From positions 1 through 5,411 of the forward strand of contig DKGH01000222.1 in assembly GCA_002453165.1 (NCBI GenBank): 5,411 bases of DNA. The letters are read 5' to 3'. A program made the translations under genes and the position numbers. The notes below the pieces were generated by a model. The model was not told the origin of the DNA. It did not search any database and saw only the letters and a list, made by a program, of their open reading frames with translations. Shown one piece after another: positions 1 to 5,157 of the stretch. Position 1 is the stretch's first letter, and each line of letters opens with the position of its first letter. This DNA is from Verrucomicrobia bacterium UBA6775. GTDB lineage: Bacteria; Verrucomicrobiota; Verrucomicrobiia; Limisphaerales; UBA1096.

Positions 1-1
1 G

Positions 2-133
2 GACATCGAGGAAAAGAACGACCTGAGTTCACAGCACCCCGAGCGGGTGAAACAAATGCAGATGCTGGCCGAACAGCGCCTGGCCAGCATCCGCGCCAAG
101 TCCATCCCGCTTGGCCAGGCGAAGGCAGAGTAA
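2..133 (+). CDS. C-terminal end of a probable sulfatase (5' partial)
   Basis: Only the last 43 codons are in the window, read in frame from base 2 to a TAA at 131-133. The visible protein begins DIEEKNDLSSQHPERVKQM and ends in a basic, Ala/Lys-rich tail. This resembles the C-terminus of secreted sulfatases, where a phrase of the type LYD-x-x-x-D-x-x-E-x-x-N-L-x-x-x-HPE-x-V is followed by a short helix. The complete sulfatase at 3661-5115 ends in a comparable way (LYHLANDPGEKVNLADQ). If correct, it would be an exported arylsulfatase-type enzyme that removes sulfate esters from a glycan. The catalytic half lies outside the window, so family membership rests on this tail alone. Another enzyme with a similar tail is possible. 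The stop is followed 40-70 bases later by a possible terminator. Confidence 0.6.
   Translation, partial: DIEEKNDLSSQHPERVKQMQMLAEQRLASIRAKSIPLGQAKAE
61..91. repeat. Perfect 10-bp inverted repeat inside coding sequence
   Basis: GATGCTGGCC at 61-70 is the exact reverse complement of GGCCAGCATC at 82-91, with an 11-base loop. It lies within the last 25 codons of the partial gene (encoding MLAEQRLASI). It has no T-run after it, so it is not a classical terminator. It may be a chance product of GC-rich codons or a 3' mRNA stabilising stem. Confidence 0.6.
108..117 (+). repeat. CGCTTGGCCA motif, copy 1
   Basis: Exact copy of the 10-base motif that recurs through the window. It lies inside the partial gene and is read there as P-L-G-Q (CTT GGC frame). 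Confidence 0.8.
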
Positions 134-172
134 AACCTGATTAGGCGTTCATTTTCCCGTTGCCATCCGGTG

Positions 173-204
173 GCGCTTGGGCATCCTTCGCCCACGCATT
201 TTTT
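173..204 (+). terminator. Possible rho-independent terminator or attenuator
   Basis: GCG (173-175), a two-base bulge and TGGGC (178-182) can pair with GCCCA (190-194) and CGC (195-197) around a seven-base loop. One A and then six T (199-204) follow. This is the layout of an intrinsic terminator and would end transcription of the gene stopping at 133. The 5' arm is built from a variant of the repeated motif (CGCTTGGGC). The T-run ends only five bases before the ATG at 210. The structure may therefore act as an attenuator of the downstream gene, or a promoter must lie over it. The stem is short and bulged, so this is a moderate call. Confidence 0.45.
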
Positions 205-209
205 ATCAC

Positions 210-1367
210 ATGAAAAAAACCGTCCTGTTGTTCACAGTCGCCTGCACCCTCCTGACGGGATGCAAGCACCTGCAATCCTCCTCCAGCGCTGAAGGCCCGT
301 TGAAGCCTCATCTCGGTGAGGCCAAGTTTGACGTCCAGCCGCTGTTCCCCAATGAACGCTTCGGCAACGTCGTGGTCTCGATGGAGGGCACAATCATCGC
401 CACGTGGGGAACCAGCCACGTCCGCGCCCGGCGCAGCGAGGACGGCGGCCAAACCTGGGGGCCGGACATCGTCATCGCCAAGCCCGGTTTTCAGCCGGGT
501 GGCATTACGGTGAACGAGACCAACGGCGACATCATCGCGTTCGTCGAGGATCGTCATCCGCCCGCCCCGATCCACGTCTACGTCAGCAGCGACGACGGCA
601 AGACTTGGAACAAGATCGAGACCAACATCAAGCCGGACTCAAAGGGCAACGACCCGTCGATGCACATGAACGAGCACGGCATCACCCTGCGCCACGGCAA
701 ACACAAGGGCCGACTCATCCGCCCCTCCCGCTGGTACGCCGGTCAAAACCACAGCAGCAAATGGCCGCAGCACTACACCAATGCCATCTACAGCGATGAC
801 GGCGGCAAGACCTGGCAGACCAGCGAACCGTTCCCGGCCAACGGCACCGGAGAGGCCACCATCGCCGAGTTGAGCGACGGCACGATTTATTACAACTCCC
901 GCCGCCACTGGGCGGAGGAAGGTGCCAACCCGCGCCGCCGCTGGACAGCCACCAGCACCGACGGCGGTCACACATGGGAGAACCTGACCTTCTGCGAGGT
1001 GTTGCCGGACGGCCCTCAAAACACCAACTACGGCTGCATGGCCGGCCTCACCCGCCTCGCCGTGAAGGGGCGTGACATTTTGATCTACAGCAACTGCGAC
1101 AGCCCAAGCGGCCGGGTAAAGGGCACCGTTTGGGCGAGCTTCGACGGCGGCAAAACCTGGCCAATCAAGCGGCTAGTATTCGAGGGGCGCCACGCCTACT
1201 CGTCGCTGACCTCCGGCCGGCCGGGCACGGCCACCGAGGGCATGATCATCCACCACTTCGAAGGCGGCCCGAAGGGCGGCTCCGCCGTGGCACGATTTAA
1301 CCTCGCATGGATTCTGGAAGGCGGCACCAAGACCGGTGACGGCGAGGTACCCTCCGACCTGAACTAG
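210..1367 (+). CDS. Sialidase-like BNR/Asp-box lipoprotein
   Basis: A 385-residue exported protein of the sialidase (neuraminidase) six-bladed propeller superfamily. Residues 1-18 form a lipoprotein signal (MKKTVLLF..., lipobox LTGC, lipidated Cys18), so it should be membrane-anchored outside the cytoplasm. Five Asp boxes (S-x-D-G-x-T-W type) end at Trp83, 133, 202, 256 and 317, the hallmark of the fold. Residues resembling the sialidase active site are visible: Glu215 in GTGEATIAEL, Arg231 after TIYYNS, Arg302 before the last Asp box, and a candidate nucleophile Tyr330 in AYSSLT. The first Arg of the triad was not placed with confidence. Such enzymes release terminal sialic acid or related sugars, but many PVC homologues have unproven substrates. 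The ATG at 210 was chosen over an upstream in-frame TTG at 177 because it starts the signal peptide directly. No Shine-Dalgarno site is seen. The next gene begins ten bases after the stop, suggesting co-transcription. Confidence 0.85.
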   Translation: MKKTVLLFTVACTLLTGCKHLQSSSSAEGPLKPHLGEAKFDVQPLFPNERFGNVVVSMEGTIIATWGTSHVRARRSEDGGQTWGPDIVIAKPGFQPGGITVNETNGDIIAFVEDRHPPAPIHVYVSSDDGKTWNKIETNIKPDSKGNDPSMHMNEHGITLRHGKHKGRLIRPSRWYAGQNHSSKWPQHYTNAIYSDDGGKTWQTSEPFPANGTGEATIAELSDGTIYYNSRRHWAEEGANPRRRWTATSTDGGHTWENLTFCEVLPDGPQNTNYGCMAGLTRLAVKGRDILIYSNCDSPSGRVKGTVWASFDGGKTWPIKRLVFEGRHAYSSLTSGRPGTATEGMIIHHFEGGPKGGSAVARFNLAWILEGGTKTGDGEVPSDLN

Positions 1368-1377
1368 GCCAAGTGAC

Positions 1378-2235
1378 ATGTTTCGCCTCCTGCTCATCGG
1401 TACCGTGTTGACGCTTGGCCATGCGCTTGGCCATGCGGACGATCAGGTCGCCATTGATTCGATCAAGAAAAACGGCGGACTGGTTCTGCCATCGCCGGGC
1501 AGGGAGAACCAGTGGGACATCCAGTTCCAGTTGCGTGGTCGCGATCTCACAGACGACGGGTTGGCGGACGTGGCCAGGCTCGGCAACGTGGTTGAGCTGA
1601 ACCTGCGCGACACCAAGATCACCAGCGCCGGGTTGGTGCACCTCAAGGGCTTGGCCAAGCTCACACGCCTGCACCTCGAGCGGACGAACGTGGGCGACGA
1701 AGGGATCGCAAACCTCACCAAGTTGACCACGCTGAAGTACCTAAACCTGTACGGCACGAAGATCACCGACAAGTCGCTCGACCACTTGGCGGGGCTGAAG
1801 AATCTACGACAGCTCTACGTTTGGCAGACTGACGTGACCGACGCTGGGATTGCCAAGTTTAAAAAGGCACTGCCGGCCGTCTCAGTCGTGAAAGGCATCG
1901 ACCTCTCCACGATCATCCCGGTGGCGAAGGAGGAACCCAAGCCGGAGAACGATCTCAAGTGGCTGCCGGAGGGGGGCGACGAGAAACCGCCGGCCAAGTC
2001 AGTCACCGGTGAGTTCATCTTTGTCCGCTTCATCAACGAACGCGACAAGCCTGTGAAGTTGTTCTGGATCGACTACGGAGGGAAACCAAAGCTGTACGGC
2101 GTCATCGAACCGGGCGATCAGCGCAGGCAAAGCACTTACGAGGGCGCCGTGTGGATGTTGGCCGACGAACGTGAAAAGCCGCTGGGATACTTCGTGACCG
2201 GGCGCGAATTTGCCCGGGCAATCATCCCAAAATAG
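1378..2235 (+). CDS. Secreted leucine-rich-repeat protein with C-terminal VHL beta-like domain
   Basis: A 285-residue protein. Residues 1-20 look like a Sec signal peptide ending LGHALGHA. Residues 57-166 hold about five leucine-rich repeats of roughly 24 residues, of the L-x-x-L-x-L-x-x-T-x-I-T-D-x-G-L type common in Planctomycetes and Verrucomicrobia, for example ELNLRDTKITSAGL and YLNLYGTKITDKSL. A Pro/Glu/Lys-rich linker (181-208) leads to a C-terminal domain at 212-275. There, Trp230 to Trp259 aligns without gaps to Trp88-Trp117 of the human VHL tumour suppressor beta domain as I recall it. Matches include W230, P237, Y240, the P-G at 245-246, RR249-250, Y254, G256 and W259. The VHL alpha domain, which binds Elongin C, is absent. 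In animals this beta domain binds hydroxyproline peptides; the bacterial function is unknown to me. Both modules bind proteins, so an extracytoplasmic binding role is inferred. No Shine-Dalgarno site is seen. Confidence 0.85.
   Translation: MFRLLLIGTVLTLGHALGHADDQVAIDSIKKNGGLVLPSPGRENQWDIQFQLRGRDLTDDGLADVARLGNVVELNLRDTKITSAGLVHLKGLAKLTRLHLERTNVGDEGIANLTKLTTLKYLNLYGTKITDKSLDHLAGLKNLRQLYVWQTDVTDAGIAKFKKALPAVSVVKGIDLSTIIPVAKEEPKPENDLKWLPEGGDEKPPAKSVTGEFIFVRFINERDKPVKLFWIDYGGKPKLYGVIEPGDQRRQSTYEGAVWMLADEREKPLGYFVTGREFARAIIPK
1412..1435 (+). repeat. Tandem 12-bp repeat made of two CGCTTGGCCA motifs
   Basis: CGCTTGGCCATG occurs twice head to tail (1412-1423 and 1424-1435). It encodes LGHALGHA at the end of the signal peptide of the LRR-VHL protein. 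Both units carry the full 10-base motif. The duplication is in frame and adds four residues near the cleavage site. Confidence 0.9.
1649..1660. repeat. 12-bp palindrome GCTTGGCCAAGC
   Basis: A perfect palindrome formed by the repeated motif and its reverse complement. It lies in the leucine-rich-repeat coding region, where it is read G-L-A-K-L. It is preceded by G rather than C, so it misses the first base of the 10-base form. Confidence 0.75.
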
Positions 2236-2302
2236 CGCTTGGTTTAGCTTGCTGTTTTGGCAAAAAAAACGTTAATTTTCCTCCGGATTTCGAACTTTTG
2301 CG
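2236..2302 (+). promoter_or_regulatory. AT-rich gap upstream of DUF1501-sulfatase pair; possible promoter
   Basis: This 67-base gap is clearly richer in A and T than its surroundings and contains a run of eight A (2262-2269) and TTAATTTT. It starts, right after the stop codon, with the repeated core CGCTTGG (2236-2242). A weak sigma70-like pair can be drawn: TTGCTG at 2249-2254 and GTTAAT at 2271-2276, 16 bases apart. Neither box is close to consensus. A promoter here for the two downstream overlapping genes is plausible from position and composition, but the exact boxes are doubtful. No Shine-Dalgarno sequence precedes the ATG at 2303. Confidence 0.3.
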
Positions 2303-3661
2303 ATGCTGAGTCTGCAACATACACGACGGGATTTTCTGCGTTCCAGTGTGGGTTTGGCTGGGTTGACCCTGCCAACGTTCCTTAAGGCACAGGCCGTCTC
2401 GAAGCCTCGGCGGCGCAAGGCCAAGGCCTGTATCGTCATCTACACTTGGGGCGGCATGAGCCACTACGAATCGTTCGATCCCAAGCCGGAGGCACCGGTC
2501 GACATTCGCGGCGAGTTCAAGCCGATCAAGACCGCGACGCCGGGCATTCAGTTTTGTGAGCACATCCCCCTGCTCGCCAAGCACTCCAACAAACTCGCCA
2601 TCGTGCGGTCGGTGCACCACAACAACGGTGCCCACTCCGGCGCGGTTTACCTGAACATGACCGGCCATCATCCCGAGGGCCAGATCAAGGCCAAAGGCCG
2701 CAAAAACTGGCCGTCGATCACCTCGGTCATTTCCCATTTTCATCGCCCGATCGCCGGTGTGCCGGGCGCGGTGCGGATGCCGTACTCAATGTACGACAAC
2801 GGCCGACAGATGGCCGGCGAGGGTGCCGGCTGGCTCGGTGCCAAGTACGATCCCATTCTCATGCGGACTCCCGCCGGCGAACCGTACGGCGGCGTAAGCC
2901 GGTACGACGATCCCGCGCTCAACCTCAAGTTAAACCTCGAGAAGGAACGCATCTCCGATCGCCTAACGCTGCTCGAGCAGCTCGACCAGTCGCTTGGCCA
3001 AAAGGTCGGCGACTCCACCGCGTACGAAAAGCTCGACCACTATCGACAGATGGCGGCCGACATGCTGCTGGGCTCGCCGGTGCGCGAGGCGTACGACCTC
3101 GAACTGGAGGATCAGCGTATCCGCGACATGTACGGCGACCACATCGGCGGCCAATCACTACTGCTGGCGCGGCGTCTCGTTGAGGCCGGTGTGCCGGTGG
3201 TGCAGGCCGTCTGTTCCGCGGGCGACCTCGCGGGAGGCGGTGGCGATAACTGGGACACGCATCGCAATCACTTTCCAAAGATGAAAAACCGGCTGCTGCC
3301 GGTGTTCGACCGCGCCGTCTCCGCCCTGCTGACCGATCTCGAGATGCGCGGCATGCTCGACGAGACGCTCGTGGTGTTCCTCACCGACTTCGGCCGCACG
3401 CCCAAGGTCAACGGCAACGGCGGCCGCGACCATCATCCCGGCGTGTACTCGATGGCGTTTGCCGGGGGCGGCGTCCACGGCGGACAGGTCTACGGCGCGA
3501 GCGATACCAAGGGCATTGAGCCGGCAGCTGGCGCCTGCAGCCCGGCGGACATCCACGCCACGGTCTATAAGGCGATGGGCATCGACCACAACGCCGAGTT
3601 GCACGATCAACTCGACCGGCCGTACCTCATCTGCGAAGGCCAGCCGCTGCCGATCGTCTGA
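2303..3661 (+). CDS. DUF1501 family protein, Tat-exported
   Basis: A 452-residue protein matching the DUF1501 family in length and motifs. The N-terminus has a twin-arginine signal (TRRDFLRSS, Arg8-Arg9) followed by a hydrophobic stretch to about residue 30, so it should be exported folded. Family-type motifs seen in order are GGMSHYESFDPKP (50-62), VRSVHHNNGAHSG (101-113), NWDTHRNHF (316-324), TDFGRTPKVNG (361-371) and GRDHHPG (374-380). The His/Asp-rich C-terminal half recalls metal sites of the alkaline phosphatase/sulfatase superfamily, to which I believe this family is related. No reaction has been established that I know of. In PVC genomes DUF1501 genes commonly follow a DUF1549/DUF1553 (cytochrome-type) gene; here the LRR-VHL gene is upstream instead. 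The stop overlaps the sulfatase start by one base (TGATG), implying co-transcription and coupled translation. Confidence 0.9.
   Translation: MLSLQHTRRDFLRSSVGLAGLTLPTFLKAQAVSKPRRRKAKACIVIYTWGGMSHYESFDPKPEAPVDIRGEFKPIKTATPGIQFCEHIPLLAKHSNKLAIVRSVHHNNGAHSGAVYLNMTGHHPEGQIKAKGRKNWPSITSVISHFHRPIAGVPGAVRMPYSMYDNGRQMAGEGAGWLGAKYDPILMRTPAGEPYGGVSRYDDPALNLKLNLEKERISDRLTLLEQLDQSLGQKVGDSTAYEKLDHYRQMAADMLLGSPVREAYDLELEDQRIRDMYGDHIGGQSLLLARRLVEAGVPVVQAVCSAGDLAGGGGDNWDTHRNHFPKMKNRLLPVFDRAVSALLTDLEMRGMLDETLVVFLTDFGRTPKVNGNGGRDHHPGVYSMAFAGGGVHGGQVYGASDTKGIEPAAGACSPADIHATVYKAMGIDHNAELHDQLDRPYLICEGQPLPIV
2991..3000 (+). repeat. CGCTTGGCCA motif, copy in DUF1501 gene
   Basis: Exact copy of the repeated motif, read here as S-L-G-Q (CTT GGC frame). 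It is followed by AAAAGG, so it is not part of a long palindrome. Confidence 0.8.
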
Positions 3662-5115
3662 TGCGACTCCGCTTGGCCCCGGCTTGGACGCGCTGTCTTT
3701 GTCTCCTGCTCGCGCTTGGTTTCGGCCACACTCTACACGCCAAGCGACCCAACATTATTTTCATCCTCGCCGACGACCTCGGCTGGGCCGAGCTGGGCTG
3801 TTACGGCAATCGCTTCAACGAGACGCCGCACCTCGACCGCTTGGCCAAGCGCGGCCTGCGGTTCACCCACGCCTACGCCTCGGCGCCAGTCTGCTCGCCG
3901 TACCGTGCGGCGTTCCTCACCGGCCAGTACCCGGCGCGGGTCGGCATTCTCGACTACCTCCGGCCGAACTCGGAGAACGGCCTGTCGACCGATCACGTCA
4001 CCCTGCCGGAACGCCTGCGCGATGCCGGCTACGCCACCGGCATGATCGGCAAGTGGCACCTCTCTGGCTACCGCTACCACGGCGCGAAGAAAGTTGTGCG
4101 CCCCACCGACCACGGGTTCGACTGGAACACCGGCAGCGAGGTCAAGGGCGTGGGCAACGGCGCCAACTTCTGGCCATACATGTTTCGCTCGCAGCCGATC
4201 CGCTGGCTGGATTTGCCGGAACAAAAACTGGGCCGCCGCGAGTACCTCACCGACCGCCTCAACCACGAGGCCGTGCAGTTCATCGAACGTAACCAGGACA
4301 GGCCATTCTTTCTGTTCCTCAGTCACTACGCGCCGCACTCCATCCTCAACGGCAAACCGCAACTGGTCGCCAAGTACCGCAAAAAGCATCCCCCCGGTAA
4401 AAGCACGCGCGAGCGCTGTTACCTCTGTCAGGACGCCGCGCTTGCAGGTGACCCGCAAAACCACTGGGCCGGCGACCACAACCCGCACCTCGCCGCCATG
4501 CTCGAGAGCATCGACGACGGCGTCGGGCAGATCACAGCCAAACTCAAGGCGCTTGGCCTCGATGAAAATACGATCGTCATATTCAGTTCCGACAATGGAG
4601 GCGAAAGAAATGTGACTTCAAATGCGCCTTTGCGCGGTGGAAAGAGCCAGCTTTACGAGGGCGGCATCCGCGTACCGCTGATCATCAGTTGGCCGGCGCA
4701 AATCCCGGCTGGCAGCGTGTCGCGCCAGCCGACCGCCAACATCGACCACTACCCGACCTTGCTCGCGGCGGCCGGGGCCATGGCCGATTCGCGGCAGAAA
4801 CTCGACGGCATCTCCCTGCTTCGCGTTTGGCAAAAACCGGACAAGCAGTTTAAACGCGATCCACTTTACTGGCACTACCCACTGGAGAAGCCGCACTTTC
4901 TCGGTGGCCGCTCCAGCGGGGCGATCCGTGATGGCGACTGGAAGTTGATCGAGAATTTCACCGATAACTCGCTCGAGCTGTATCACCTGGCCAACGATCC
5001 GGGCGAAAAGGTGAACCTCGCCGATCAGCGCTTGGCCAAGCGCACGGCAATGCTCGACCAACTCGTCACCTGGCGAAAAAACATCGGCGCCACAAAAGAC
5101 CCGCCGAGGCGTTAA
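3661..5115 (+). CDS. Secreted Cys-type (formylglycine) sulfatase
   Basis: A complete 484-residue S1-type sulfatase that would hydrolyse sulfate esters, probably on a polysaccharide or glycoprotein outside the cytoplasm. Residues 1-27 form a Sec signal peptide (cleavage likely after TLHA). RPNIIFILADDLG (29-41) supplies the first metal-binding Asp pair (Asp38, Asp39). CSPYR (78-82) is the C-x-P-x-R signature whose Cys78 must be oxidised to formylglycine by a maturase not encoded here. GKWH (130-133), SHYAPH (221-226), SDNGG (310-314) and Lys328 in LRGGKSQLYEGG complete the expected active site. The C-terminal LYHLANDPGEKVNL (440-453) is typical. An insert at about 240-276 carries Cys253-x-x-Cys256 and three His. 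The substrate cannot be read from the sequence. The ATG overlaps the DUF1501 stop. A patch of atypical codons lies at 4561-4644. Confidence 0.95.
   Translation: MRLRLAPAWTRCLCLLLALGFGHTLHAKRPNIIFILADDLGWAELGCYGNRFNETPHLDRLAKRGLRFTHAYASAPVCSPYRAAFLTGQYPARVGILDYLRPNSENGLSTDHVTLPERLRDAGYATGMIGKWHLSGYRYHGAKKVVRPTDHGFDWNTGSEVKGVGNGANFWPYMFRSQPIRWLDLPEQKLGRREYLTDRLNHEAVQFIERNQDRPFFLFLSHYAPHSILNGKPQLVAKYRKKHPPGKSTRERCYLCQDAALAGDPQNHWAGDHNPHLAAMLESIDDGVGQITAKLKALGLDENTIVIFSSDNGGERNVTSNAPLRGGKSQLYEGGIRVPLIISWPAQIPAGSVSRQPTANIDHYPTLLAAAGAMADSRQKLDGISLLRVWQKPDKQFKRDPLYWHYPLEKPHFLGGRSSGAIRDGDWKLIENFTDNSLELYHLANDPGEKVNLADQRLAKRTAMLDQLVTWRKNIGATKDPPRR
3670..3719 (+). repeat. Two CGCTTGG cores in the sulfatase signal-peptide region
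   Basis: CGCTTGGCCC at 3670-3679 and CGCTTGG at 3713-3719 (followed by TTTCGGCC) flank the hydrophobic core of the signal peptide. A related GGCTTGG lies between them at 3681-3687. These are imperfect copies of the window-wide motif. Confidence 0.6.
3838..3851. repeat. 14-bp palindrome CGCTTGGCCAAGCG
   Basis: A perfect palindrome containing the 10-base motif on both strands. It encodes RLAKR at residues 60-64 of the sulfatase. Bases 3838-3852 are identical to 5029-5043 near the other end of the same gene. Confidence 0.85.
4550..4559 (+). repeat. CGCTTGGCCT, one-mismatch motif copy
   Basis: Nine of ten bases match the repeated motif. It is read A-L-G-L in the sulfatase, just upstream of the patch of atypical codons. 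Confidence 0.6.
5028..5043. repeat. 16-bp palindrome GCGCTTGGCCAAGCGC
   Basis: The longest perfect palindrome built on the motif. It encodes RLAKR at residues 457-461, close to the sulfatase C-terminus and about 75 bases before the stop. It could form a hairpin only with a very tight loop, so a double-stranded DNA-binding or uptake role seems more natural than an RNA one. Confidence 0.85.
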
Positions 5116-5122
5116 ACCTTTG

Positions 5123-5143
5123 CGCTTGGCCAGATGCTTGGCG
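5123..5143 (+). repeat. Motif pair in the sulfatase-hydrolase gap
   Basis: CGCTTGGCCA (5123-5132) is followed four bases later by GCTTGGCG (5136-5143). Part of it could fold (GCCA 5129-5132 with TGGC 5139-5142, six-base loop), but no T-run follows, so it is not called a terminator. The 42-base gap shows no convincing promoter. Confidence 0.7.
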
Positions 5144-5157
5144 AAGATTGCCGCGCT

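Noticed and set aside
177..209. TTG start at 177 giving a longer sialidase-like protein
   Set aside because: The 11 extra residues precede a complete lipoprotein signal starting at the ATG at 210, and bases 173-204 look like a hairpin plus T-run.
639..1019. 126-codon - strand open frame opposite the sialidase-like gene
   Set aside because: Antisense to Asp boxes and active-site residues of a clear gene; no domain recognised.
2254..2270. GTTTT/AAAAC inverted repeat as terminator of the LRR-VHL gene
   Set aside because: The stem is five A/T-rich pairs without GC or a following T-run, too weak to call.
2222..2743. 173-codon - strand open frame covering the AT-rich gap
   Set aside because: Overlaps the Tat signal and first conserved motifs of the DUF1501 gene on the other strand; no start context or domain.
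3459..4292. 277-codon + strand open frame across the DUF1501-sulfatase junction
   Set aside because: Out of frame with both well-supported genes, and its product is a low-complexity Arg/Pro/Ala/Ser sequence.
3733..4488. 251-codon open frame on the - strand
   Set aside because: Fully antisense to the catalytic half of the sulfatase and rich in Val/Ala/Arg/Gly with no motif.
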